Assembly: GCA_018340375.1 (NCBI GenBank)
Contig: JAFFJZ010000001.1
Coordinates: 47,980,001-48,044,000 of the forward strand
Origin: Gonatopus flavifemur
Lineage: Eukaryota > Arthropoda > Insecta > Hymenoptera > Dryinidae
Length of the DNA: 64,000 nucleotides
Direction of reading: 5' to 3'
The notes below the pieces were generated by a model. That model was not told the origin of the DNA. It saw nothing but the letters and a program-made list of their open reading frames with translations, and searched no databases. Each line of letters opens with the position of its first letter. Position 1 is the stretch's first letter. Made by a program: the position numbers and the translations under genes. This document shows positions 50,604 through 59,644 of the stretch, piece after piece.

Positions 50604-51282
50604 TAAGTGATATAAAACACGTACCCAAACACGCTGTCTACCGAATTTCAACGAAAATTCGTTAATATAATGACTAGAATAAAATTTTCCCATCAAATAA
50701 GTAGAGAAGCGAGAAGTATCCAATCACCGACATAATTTATTTCACTATTCTTTTTTCTCAGTATTGATACTTGAAGCTCCATCGTGTACAAAAAGTTCAT
50801 TCAAACGCGTAAAAGAGTATAATACTGTGGAAACTAATCGGTCTGTGTGCCAGAAAATCCCGGAATCTAACGGAATCACGCATTTCCATTGATTAGAATA
50901 TCTAATTGAGGGGGAGATAATTCCTAGAATGCTAACACTGTAAGTGGTGTAACAAATAAACTTCCATAGATCTTCCGTACGTTAATTCCTTTCTTGCTTG
51001 AAAAATCCGATAGAAACCAATAGAAATCTTATTCAAATTCAACAAGGTCAAACGAAAAACATCAACTGCCCATTAAAGATGAATTAAAACGAATCGAATC
51101 TTGCCATACATGGAATTCACTTCGGATTTAGCATAAACTATACTGATTTTTATGAGAAATATTTGCTTCAATTGGAAGAATTTTTTTTTCACTTCATCGA
51201 CCAATCGGCTTTTATTGGAAATTGATGAGATAGTTTGTACATCTGAATATTTAATGATTATCCTATTGAATTCTAGAACGTA

Positions 51283-51538
51283 TCCCGGGTCGAAGAATTT
51301 AAACGGTTTTTGTCCTCGTATTTCATTTTTAACCTGATTTTGTTCTGATTGTTGAACAATCCGGACAAAAACAGTACTTTTTCAAGATTCAAGTCTGAAT
51401 TTCTCCTCCAGCGAATAAAAGTGATTGAAGAGAAATCCAGACCAAAATCTTGAAAAAGTACTGTTTTTGTTTCAACAATCAGAACAATCTAAAAATGAAA
51501 TAAGGGGACAAGAATTGTCTAAATTTTTTGACCCGGGA
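51283..51538 (+). mobile_element. foldback element TCCCGGGTC
   Basis: The ends are TCCCGGGTCGAAGAATTTA and inverted TCCCGGGTCAAAAAATTTA. The arms pair over most of the 256 bp, including ttttgtcctc...gtactttttcaag against cttgaaaaagtac...ggggacaag. Flanks are TA (left) and TG (right), perhaps a decayed duplication. The same body occurs inside 4321-4806. Confidence 0.5.
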
Positions 51539-51804
51539 TGCATTGTATCGATCAGTTGATTCTGATTGGCATGCGCCGAAATTAAGATTCATCATGAATA
51601 TCATTGAAATTGAGAATTGAGTGTTTTGAACGTTTATTTATTTGAACTAATGGAAAATTTGAATGATGCGTATATGGTTTGTACAGAAAATATCAGTTTC
51701 ACCGATCAACCGATTCGTTACGAAATCGACAATCGATGCTAATTGCCAAGTCTGTTCATAATTATTTTAGTAGATAATATTATTTTTTGATGTAAAAAAT
51801 CATA

Positions 51805-52058
51805 CACTGTGAAAAAACTCGGTGAATTTACACAGGAATTCCTCGGTAATTAGGCAGCGATTAACCCGAAGAAAAACTCGGGTAAATTATCGATAGTTTG
51901 GTAATTATGCTAAAAAAAATATGGCAAAAATACAGATTTTTCGATAACCCCTTTTCGAAAACGCGAAAAATTTATCTAATATTCAAGAATTTTTACCTAC
52001 TGTGATCTGTTGCTTCCCGGCAAATATCAGTGAATCTACCGAGACTTTTTTTACAGTG
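51805..52058 (+). mobile_element. CACTG-type MITE, CTCGGTGAATT word (254 bp)
   Basis: It starts CACTGTGAAAAAACTCGGTG and ends ctaccgagacttttttTACAGTG, flanked by TA on both sides. The words CTCGGTAATT, ACTCGGGTAAATT and GTGAATCTACCGAG recur in both orientations. Confidence 0.5.
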
Positions 52059-52107
52059 TATGAGTGCTCAACATATTCAAATGAGTTCAGATTATGGTGA
52101 ATGCACA

Positions 52108-52278
52108 CACTCACAGAAAGAATTCCTTGAAATAAGAAAATTTTTCTTGTCGCTGGGACAAAACTTCTTGAATCAAGAAAAGTTCGTTTTGATTTCAAAA
52201 GAAATTTTCTGGGCTCAAGAAAAGAATGAGTTTTGCCCCAGTGACAAGAAAAATTTCAAGAAATCCTTTCTGTGAGTG
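52108..52278 (+). mobile_element. CACTC-type foldback, AAGAAA/TTTCTTG word (171 bp)
   Basis: It starts CACTCACAGAAAGAATTCC and ends ATCCTTTCTGTGAGTG. The arms pair almost throughout, with gaaatttttcttgtc and gacaagaaaaatttc, and gggacaaaact against agttttgcccc. Flanks are CA and CG. Confidence 0.5.
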
Positions 52279-52488
52279 CGGTAAAAAATTTTGTGTCGAA
52301 AACGGTCCGCACAAAATTCGTGTTGACAATCAACACAGATGAGTGTCAAACTGACAGATTTTCAATGTGAACTTAACACTTTGGTGTGTTAATTTTACAT
52401 ATTCTTTGTGTCAATACTTAACACAAACTTTGTGTGGACCGTTTGGAACATGCAAGTGTGTTAAAAATACACAAAATTTTAAACTGCG
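52277..52488 (+). mobile_element. GTGTTG-word MITE abutting the previous one (212 bp)
   Basis: The ends tgcggTAAAAAATTTTGTGT and acacaaaattttaaACTGCG match the 5004-5216 element. GTGTTGACAATCAACAC and repeated AACACA/TGTGTT words fill the interior. The left end overlaps the last two bases of 52108-52278. Confidence 0.5.
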
Positions 52489-53433
52489 TAGTAACTGGCG
52501 AACAAAATTGAATTCCAAAATATCAGGGAAAAATGTGCAAATAGTCGTGAAAAACTTGAAATTATCAGGAAATTTCGACAGTCTTCCAGCAATGTCTTGT
52601 GAAGTTGGAACGATTATTACAAGAATAGAACTCTTCTTCGATAAACAATTGTTTAACGAACGTTAAGTACTTCGCATTCGAAAAACGTGCGCAGCATCTC
52701 TATTACAAGCAACCACGACACGTGGTGATGCGTGGATACACGCGACGAGCATACAAAGTCATCGAAGAGTGAATACTCAACGGTACTCCGTTTTGTTCGA
52801 TTCCAGCATATACTTATTCAAAGATACCTCTTTTTTTTCTTGTTTATATTCTTCGATCCTTTTTATTTCCATCGATTCACGTACCTTCTTCATCTTGATC
52901 GTCGACGCGACGCATCGCAATGTTTCCAAGGTTCGATACCTTATCGAATCGTACAATCTTCCACGCACGTACACTCGTATGTGTTTTCTGATTTGAACAC
53001 GGTCAGGTACGTTATTATCTTTCATATTACGCGTTATTTCATTCACTCTCGATCGAATTGTATCATACATTCCTCGAAATATCTACTTTGATGTACTTCA
53101 AATGCGTCATCGTGTTTAACCGAGGAAAATAAAAGGAAAAATACCGAGAGAAGGAATTCATTTGAATGTATATATAAAACTCAAAAGTAATTCTGAAACT
53201 TCTTTCTGGGAGATTCAACGCCTGAGAGGCAAAATAATTGAGTCCTTCAGAGTGGGGAAAAAATTCCTAACGCTGTAAAAAAAAAGCAGTGTTATAATTA
53301 ACACAGCGTAGATTCTGTACGAGACTCTCCCAAAGATTCGGTGCAAGAATAACTCCAAACGGTGTTGGAATGACACTATGGAATGTTGAAACATCACCTT
53401 TCGTTGCATTTTTGATAAATCAATTATTATCCG

Positions 53434-53665
53434 ACATAGAAGAATTAGCTATTATTTGGATAGCTAAGAATTAACTGAGGGAACTATTTTGTAGTTGTGT
53501 CACAGCTACTCATTTAGCGGTAACAGCAAGCAATGTAGCTGCAGTAGCAAAAACTCCACAGCTGAATTATTTGGATATCCAAACATCAACCACAAAACTT
53601 GTGCAGTCACAGTTACGATTTTCTACTGTACTAGCTAAAAAATAGCTATTATTTTAACTATCACA
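53434..53665 (-). mobile_element. TAGCT-word MITE, inverted relative of 48176
   Basis: TAGCTATTATTTGGATAGCTAA at the left and the run through gcagtcacagttacgatttt match the inverse of 48176-48456. The termini are decayed (acatagaag at the left, none clear at the right). Boundaries are approximate. Confidence 0.5.
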
Positions 53666-54048
53666 TTGAAAAAAGGGAACTAAACAATTCCAAGAGAACA
53701 TGAAGGTTCAAGGAAAGTTCGATAGAAGTCTATTCAACGCCATGAAGCTGAAACTAGCAGATTTCAGCTAGCAGACTCGCACTGTAGTTCATCGTAGAAT
53801 TGTCATAGAATGATGGAACCGACTCCAACGAGATTTCTGAACCGGCATCTTTGAAAATATGTATTTTGAAAACATTCAAATTTACATTGGCTCATTTCAT
53901 AAACGCCCGCGCATTTGAAGGTCCATCGAACGTTCCACGAACGTAAATTTACGTACAATAGACGTAAATTCAACCTAGAAGATTTGTGTTCTCTTGAAGA
54001 AGTGGGTAGCTGCCACAGCTATTTTATTTTTTTGCTTGTATTCTGTCA

Positions 54049-54326
54049 CACTGACGGATAAACGACCTGGTTGAAACATTGGTGGTCGCAATAACTTGAA
54101 ATCCGGTTATTGTGATGTCCAGAAGAAGTGATTGAAGCCAAAATTAACTACATATTCTGGTTATTACACCAAGAAAAGAATCTGGTTTTTCTAACCTGAA
54201 AAATCGAGTTAATTTTTGCTTCAACCACTTTTTCCAGACATCACAATCACATTTCCTGGTGAATCGAACCAGATTTCAAGTTATTGCGACCACGAATGTT
54301 TTAACTAGGTCGTTTTTCTGTCAGTG
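54049..54326 (+). mobile_element. CACTG-type foldback, AACCAGGTCG word (278 bp)
   Basis: It starts CACTGACGGATAAACGACC and ends GGTCGTTTTTCTGTCAGTG. The arms pair over about 110 bp (ggtcgcaataacttgaaatc with gatttcaagttattgcgacc). Flanks are CA and TA. It is the last element before Wdr62 exon 3, 143 bp away. Confidence 0.5.
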
Positions 54327-54469
54327 TACCATCGAAGGAACCTCTATCCCAGGATAGCTCCTGCGGTTGAATGTTGTAGCCTCATTTATTATTTATTCTA
54401 ATTAGAATAGAACGAAGAATACCAATCAACAGGATTGTTTTGTAATTATTCGTATTTTATTTGTTGCAG

Positions 54470-54685
54470 GCATTCTCCCCGAGCAACAAGTATGTGGTAT
54501 CAGTGGGTTCCCAGCATGACATGATTGTCAACGTGTGGGATTGGCGAAACAATGTTAAGGTGGCATCGAATAAAGTCTCCAGCAAGGTCAAGGCCGTCTC
54601 ATTCGCAGAAAATGGCAATTATTTTGTCACCGTTGGCAACAGGCACGTGAAATTCTGGTATCTCGAGTATTCGCGTAGCGCTAAG
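54470..54685 (+). CDS. Wdr62: Wdr62 coding exon 3 (WD40 blades 3-4)
   Basis: The acceptor is tttgttgcag and the donor gtaatt; the exon is 72 full codons. It encodes [40 protein letters not shown] and [10 protein letters not shown], which are the most conserved stretches of MAPKBP1/WDR62. It starts the compact 3' part of the gene after the 16.8-kb intron. Confidence 0.5.
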
Positions 54686-54757
54686 GTAATTGAAATCATG
54701 CAATTCGATTGTCGTCGTCATGAAAAATGAAATTTCACGGATTTTCTTTTCATATAG

Positions 54758-54940
54758 TACAAGGAACCGGTACCTCTGATGGGTCGATCGGCCATATTAG
54801 GTGAACAGAGAAATAACGATTTCGTCGATGTAGCCTGCGGCCGCGGTGAGATGGCGGATTCCACGTACGCTATTACCAAAACGGGCCTCCTCTGTGAATT
54901 CAACAACAGAAGACTTCTGGACAAATGGGTGGAATTACGG
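54758..54940 (+). CDS. Wdr62: Wdr62 coding exon 4 (WD40 blade 5)
   Basis: The acceptor is ttcatatag and the donor gtaaat; the exon is 61 codons in phase 0. It encodes the family-specific strand PLMGRSAILGE, then NDFVDVACGRGEMADSTYA and GLLCEFNNRRLLDKWVELR. These run nearly residue for residue with vertebrate members. Confidence 0.5.
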
Positions 54941-55023
54941 GTAAATGATAAATACGACACTGTATTGTGTAGTGTACCATTCGTGAGAATGAATAAAATG
55001 TTACATTTTGTTTCTCTTTACAG

Positions 55024-55184
55024 ACCAGTAGCGCTAATTGCATGACCGTGGGGAATAAATTCATCTTTATTGGCTGTGCCGAGGGTATTGTAAGGTGTTT
55101 TAGTCCTAGCACTCTTCAATTTATCACGACGTTACCGAGGACTCATTACCTTGGAGTCGATGTTGCGCAAGGATTATCTATAAG
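55024..55184 (+). CDS. Wdr62: Wdr62 coding exon 5 (WD40 blade 6)
   Basis: The acceptor is tctctttacag and the donor gtgatt. It encodes NCMTVGNKFIFIGCAEGIVR, then CFSPSTLQFITTLPR and THYLGVDVAQGLSI, and leaves after two bases of a Ser/Arg-type codon completed by exon 6. The final blade of the first propeller closes here. Confidence 0.5.
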
Positions 55185-55684
55185 GTGATTGATTATTCTA
55201 TTATACTAACTCTTTCGGTAACACTTCAATCTCACATTCTGTGATACGTTTATCGAGTATTCTTGATTGATGATGTCAGTTACAAATTGAGAGTTTTGAT
55301 CTGTATGTATTAATATATATCTTGATCATCTCCCGTCTTCTGAAGTGAAATGCTCCCGTAGCTACCGTATCGATCGAAACGACTTTATTTTGTATTTTGA
55401 AATTTGGAAACATTCTCACGTATCGTTCCTGTTACGCAAGAGACTTGTTACTCCAATTACCGAGAATATTACTGGAAAGTCTTCCAAAGACGTGTGTTCG
55501 TTTCGTTCTGCGCTCTTGAATTTTATGTTTCCATAACGTTCTTTATCCTCCGTTGATCTGCCTTCAAATCACTCACCGCGTATGCACGAATCTCAATTTC
55601 ATACATTTAATAAAGCAATTTTATTGTAACGTTACGTCAGTTTGAGTTTTATACAGTTTAGTAACTTTCTTTCTTTTTCATCAG
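55185..55684 (+). other. Wdr62 intron between exons 5 and 6
   Basis: A 500-bp intron from gtgatt to catcag. No repeat or coding feature was seen. Confidence 0.5.
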
Positions 55685-56021
55685 TCACATGTCTCAACAT
55701 CCACCCGACGCGAGGTATCCCGATGCGATTGCTTTGGCTTTCGACGAACGTAATCACAAACTCACGTGCGTTTACAACGATCACAGTATATACGTATGGG
55801 ATGTGCGTGACATAAGAAGGGTCGGCAAGTCACATTCGTTCCTTTATCACTCGGCCTGCATCTGGGGAGTAGAGATGTATCCTACGGGCGTGGATTCGAT
55901 AGGAGCCATGCCTCCCGGTAGCTTTGTCACATGTTCCAGCGATGATACGATACGAGTGTGGAATTTAGAAAAAGATGTTTCCCCAAATGATACCTTGTAT
56001 AAGAGAAATATCTACAGTAAC
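55685..56021 (+). CDS. Wdr62: Wdr62 coding exon 6 (WD40 blades 7-8)
   Basis: The acceptor is tcttttt...catcag and the donor gtgagt. The joined codon AG|T restores SHMSQHPP. It encodes YPDAIALAFDERNHKLTCVY, then NDHSIYVWDVRD, HSACIWGVEMYP, and FVTCSSDDTIRVWN. The YNDHSIYVWDVRD block is diagnostic for the family. It leaves in phase 0. Confidence 0.5.
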
Positions 56022-56100
56022 GTGAGTTATCCATCTTTGTCCTTTATTTTTACAACGTTTCGGGAATATGAGATTCATTTATGGTATATTCAAATTGCAG

Positions 56101-56267
56101 GAAATGCTGAAGGTCATATACGTGGATCCAGAACTGACGTATCTGAAAGATTTGGATCTTGCCGCCGCGGGATCCACAGAGAAAAGTGATGCTTCGTACG
56201 ATGGTAGAAACGGAGTGAGATCGATAAGGGTTAGTCCCGATGGCAAGCATCTCGCGTCTGGAGATAG
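56101..56267 (+). CDS. Wdr62: Wdr62 coding exon 7 (interblade loop and blade 9 start)
   Basis: The acceptor is caaattgcag and the donor gtgagt. It encodes EMLKVIYVDPELTYLKDLD, a loop ending KSDASYDGRNGVRSI, and [14 protein letters not shown]. It leaves after two bases of the Arg codon, which exon 8 completes. Confidence 0.5.
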
Positions 56268-56332
56268 GTGAGTTTTTATATAAATTTCTTTATGAAATTC
56301 ATGATATTTATCGAGAATTTTTTTTCTTTCAG

Positions 56333-56657
56333 ATCTGGCAATATTAGAATACACGATATTTCATCTTTGGAAGAATTGTGCCTTATAGAAGCACACGACG
56401 CGGAAGTACTTTGTCTCGAATATTCGAGATTTTCACGATATTCCGTGGACACGCCAAGACTTTTAGCAAGCGCTTCCAGAGATCGGCTTATACACGTATT
56501 TAGCGTCGATCAAGGGTATAATTTCCTTCAAACCTTAGACGATCATAGTTCTTCCATTACAGCTGTGAGGTTCTTCAATCAAAGTAGCCAAAACAATCAA
56601 ATACAAATGGTATCGTGTGGTGCCGATAAAAGCATTATTTTTAGACAACTTCAATCG
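56333..56657 (+). CDS. Wdr62: Wdr62 coding exon 8 (WD40 blades 9-11)
   Basis: The acceptor is ttttctttcag and the donor gtaatt. It encodes [56 protein letters not shown] and [17 protein letters not shown]. The blades sit in the usual order for the second propeller. Confidence 0.5.
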
Positions 56658-56739
56658 GTAATTCACTGTTCATTTTGATGAAATGTAACTTCAATTCTCG
56701 TAACGCGTAATTGAATTGCACGAATTGTTGTATTCCCAG

Positions 56740-56950
56740 ACACCCGGAGGATTGCCCCAATTCGCAAGAGGTCATAACGCTCAAGGAAAAACCACTCTAT
56801 ACGATATGGAAGTCGATTCCGGACAAAAGCATGTTCTAACCGCTTGCCAGGATAGGAACATCAGAGTTTACAATGTAACAACTGGTAAACATAGCAAAAC
56901 TTTTAAAGGTTCCGTCGGAGAAGATGGATCTCTCATCAAAGTTGTTTTAG
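56740..56950 (+). CDS. Wdr62: Wdr62 coding exon 9 (WD40 blade 12)
   Basis: The acceptor is tattcccag and the donor gtaaat. It encodes HNAQGKTTLYDMEVDSG, KHVLTACQDRNIRVYNV and KTFKGSVGEDGSLIKVVL. It leaves after one base of an Asp codon. Confidence 0.5.
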
Positions 56951-57013
56951 GTAAATTATTCAACATCACGTGCTTGGAGTTGATTTTTCTATTTATACTT
57001 CTTGATTTCACAG

Positions 57014-57263
57014 ACGCATCAGGAATTTACGTAGCTACCTCATGTACGGACAAAACATTGTGCGTATACGATTATTATAGCGGAGAATGTATGGCGACCA
57101 TGCTTGGTCATTCCGAATTGGTCACGGGATTGCGTTTTAGTCCGGATTGTCGACACCTTGTCTCAGCCAGCGGTGATGGATGTGTTTTTGTATGGCGCGT
57201 TCCTCACGACATGGTTGTCACCATGCAAGCTCGGCTTGCGCAACAAGCGATGCGCGCTGGCAA
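57014..57263 (+). CDS. Wdr62: Wdr62 coding exon 10 (WD40 blades 13-14, end of propellers)
   Basis: The acceptor is gatttcacag and the donor gtgagt. It encodes YVATSCTDKTLCVYDYYSGE, GHSELVTGLRFSPDCRHLVS and SGDGCVFVWRVP, which is a textbook final GH...W blade. A short Arg/Gln helix (MQARLAQQAMRAGK) follows. It leaves after two bases of a Lys codon. Confidence 0.5.
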
Positions 57264-57350
57264 GTGAGTTTCTTTCTTTTTTTTTTCCTCCACATAATAT
57301 ATAGAAAGGAAAGAAAAAAACTTGAAATTTCAATGTCGATGGATTTATAG

Positions 57351-57810
57351 GAGGCCAGGGCAAGTGAACGGGAGTGTCATCGACCTCCAATTGGATAACG
57401 AAACCTTTGGTTCACCTCCTCCGGAGTTCCTTGATCCAAATGCCAATCCCACATCTCAGGATTACAGGTTCAGCATAGGTCAATTACCGCTCTGGGCCAA
57501 AAAGCAAATAGATACCGCGAGCACCGAGACGACTTCTCTCAGTTCTAATACCAGATCCGTTAGCGTGGATTTGCCGAAAGGAAGATGGGCTCAAAGAGTT
57601 CAACAAACTGACGCGATTACAGTGAAATCGGTATACGACAGCGACGAAGTTATACCATTCCCACCCCCGCGAACTGGAATTGATTCCGATGGCGGGGGCG
57701 GTGGTGTTAATAGCGGTATCGGCGGTGGTTCCAAGGACAGCTCCATCGATAGTGGCACCGAAACCAAATGCAGCAGCGATTATCGTCGTGAAACGATTAT
57801 CATCAAAAGG
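57351..57810 (+). CDS. Wdr62: Wdr62 coding exon 11 (post-propeller linker)
   Basis: The acceptor is gatttatag and the donor the weaker gttagt. It encodes the conserved DYRFSIGQLPLWAKKQ block found just after the propellers in MAPKBP1/WDR62. A Ser/Thr-rich stretch, FPPPRTGIDSDGGGGGV, and SIDSGTETKCSSDYRRE follow. Phase 0 at the end is supported because reading on would enter a frame that the next exon does not need. Confidence 0.5.
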
Positions 57811-58155
57811 GTTAGTTCTGATTTTAAGATGCAGAAACGATTCAAAACTTTGAAACTTAAATACAACAGAAGTTGAGATTTTGAAATTTGTATTCATTTG
57901 ATGAAAGATTATATTTTTTCTTTTGTGTGTTGAAATTGATTTATATTATGCAAAAAAAAAAAATTATTTGAGTTCCACCGAATACTAAAAATAATGTAAT
58001 AATATCGTAATTTTTAACGGTTTAGAAAATAAAATTCCTTCCGTAGTATCTTAATGTAATTTATTTGATATATAATTGTAAATATTCATGAATCATATTT
58101 AATACATTAATTGCTTTGTAACGATTCATTTATTTTAACCAACATTTCATTTTAG
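57811..58155 (+). other. Wdr62 intron between exons 11 and 12
   Basis: A 345-bp, very AT-rich intron from gttagt to tttag. It includes an A-run at about 57952-57963 and no other feature. Confidence 0.5.
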
Positions 58156-58221
58156 GAGGAGGAAGAAGTATTTCAACCTTGTACCGATAGTTACAGAGAA
58201 TTATCAGACGATTCAAAACAG
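58156..58221 (+). CDS. Wdr62: Wdr62 coding exon 12 (22-codon acidic microexon)
   Basis: The acceptor is ttcattttag and the donor gtacta. It encodes EEEEVFQPCTDSYRELSDDS plus KQ. At 66 nt it is exactly in frame, so skipping it would keep the reading frame. It is assigned from phase continuity and from the acidic character shared with neighbours. Confidence 0.5.
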
Positions 58222-58389
58222 GTACTAACACAATAATGTTCTTCAACGCATGTTGTTCAATATTTGCACGTTCCTTATAATTCATTTACAATGCTTCTTC
58301 ATTGATGAATGTTTTTCTTTGACAAAAATCAACACTTTTCTTTGATTATTCTTTTGTTGATGCATATATTATTTGAATCGATAACTTAG

Positions 58390-58497
58390 GTCATTGGTGG
58401 TAACGTGACGTTAAGTAGAAGTAATACAGAAATGACACGTCAATCGAGGAGTCGACATCATACCGATGATAGCAGTCTTGGCAGTTTCAAATTTGAG
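58390..58497 (+). CDS. Wdr62: Wdr62 coding exon 13 (36 codons)
   Basis: The acceptor is ataacttag and the donor gtacaa. It encodes VIGGNVTLSRSNTEMTRQSR and then HHTDDSSLGSFKFE. In phase 0 at both ends, it could also be skipped without shifting the frame. Support is splice signals, phase and composition; no domain is visible. Confidence 0.5.
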
Positions 58498-58630
58498 GTA
58501 CAAGCGAATATAACGAAAAACCTTTTTTATTTTCTTTTTCAATTCATCGTCATGATCGCAATAATGACTGCAATAACCCATGCAGTGTATATAATCATCA
58601 AAACAATCATACCCCTTCCATTCCATTTAG

Positions 58631-58800
58631 GATCACGAAAGTACCGAACACGATGGGGACGTAGAGGATTACTCCGAAGGTGAAAATGGAACCACAGGCT
58701 CGGAAAAATCTCATCACAGATTAATGTATTATCCTCCCCCGGAAGATACAATATCGAATCAGTTCACAGTCAATGCTATGGACGTGGAAGAACTTCGAAG
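58631..58800 (+). CDS. Wdr62: Wdr62 coding exon 14 (acidic region)
   Basis: The acceptor is ttccatttag and the donor gtaaac. It encodes DHESTEHDGDVEDYSEGENG, then HRLMYYPPPEDTISNQFTVN and AMDVEELR. The YPPPED...F.V.AMD.EELR pattern is conserved in the family. It leaves after two bases of an Arg codon. Confidence 0.5.
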
Positions 58801-58885
58801 GTAAACATTTTTCTCCCCTGAACTCATTCCACTGTATATTGATTTTGTCGATTATTACTCATGTTGTTTTAATATCCATTTCAAG

Positions 58886-59176
58886 GTCACAGAGGCGGCA
58901 GAAAAAACCGAGGAACACGGAAAGCGGCCGTACGAGCGAATTGACTGCATCTGGTAGCCAGGAAGATTCCGATTCCGAAGGAGGAGCGTCGACCCCAAGC
59001 GCGGAAAGAAATCCATTATCCATGCTATCGGAGGCCAGCTCGGAAGGGTTTGATCAATTAGCTAAACAAAGTCATCGTGAGAAATTTCTTAAGAATGCTT
59101 TCGAATCTCTCAGTGGAGCCGAAGAGCCAACGAACCGTGTTAAAACGACAAGTATCAGCGCACAGTTTCACGGCAG
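58886..59176 (+). CDS. Wdr62: Wdr62 coding exon 15 (EELRRSQRRQKK block)
   Basis: The acceptor is ccatttcaag and the donor gtaatt. It completes ELRRSQRRQKKPRNTESGR and continues with ELTASGSQEDSDSEGG, NPLSMLSEASSEGFDQLAK and REKFLKNAFESLSGAEEP. All of these resemble the vertebrate linker before the coiled coil. Confidence 0.5.
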
Positions 59177-59247
59177 GTAATTGCGAACATTTCTTATGAC
59201 GACGTTTATTTGAAGATTTTACGAATTATACGAATAATTTTGAATAG

Positions 59248-59404
59248 ACTCAGCGGTGGAGCAGAGAACTCTTCGAATGCTCCTAAAACGCGTAATACAG
59301 CTGTTGTAAATGCAACGAAACATGCGAGAGGTGATGCGGATATGGTGAAAAAACGTGAAGAATTGCAGAGGAGGATAGAAGAAACTCGGAGAAAGTTGCA
59401 AAGT
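59248..59404 (+). CDS. Wdr62: Wdr62 coding exon 16 (short coiled coil)
   Basis: The acceptor is ttttgaatag and the donor gtgagt. It encodes a Ser/Thr/Asn-rich start and then the charged helix DMVKKREELQRRIEETRRKL, which joins QS|VGYRSSLKSSQSISDL in exon 17. The ELQRRIEETRRKLQSVGYRS junction matches the family and confirms the splice. Confidence 0.5.
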
Positions 59405-59644
59405 GTGAGTAAATATAGTACATAGAATATTTGTTCGACTAATGATTATTTCATGCATCGATGATGTCGATAACATCTGTGATAGCTGTGACTAAACAAA
59501 GAAAAAGATAATCTTATATCCAGCACACAGAAGCAAAGAGAGAAGACTATCAAATGAATCATTTTCACAACAATTTACAGATTCTATGATCGAATTGAAT
59601 GTAATTTCAAATGAATTTATATAAACGTACGATTTATTTTCCAG

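Larger units (their letters stand above)
37717..54469 (+). other. Wdr62 16.8-kb intron
   Basis: It runs from gtaagt to ttgcag. It contains the Psq-HTH element, the third GGGGAGG repeat, a piggyBac-like element, a 1.16-kb foldback and a dense set of word-repeat elements at 47860-54326. In 40070-41476, 43013-45329, 45444-45967, 47126-47859 and 48457-50414 I see nothing recognisable apart from AT-rich sequence. Confidence 0.5.

Noticed and set aside
54779..55045. Start of a separate protein at the Met in exon 4
   Set aside because: The Met lies inside a Wdr62 exon; splice phase and family similarity show that it is an internal residue.
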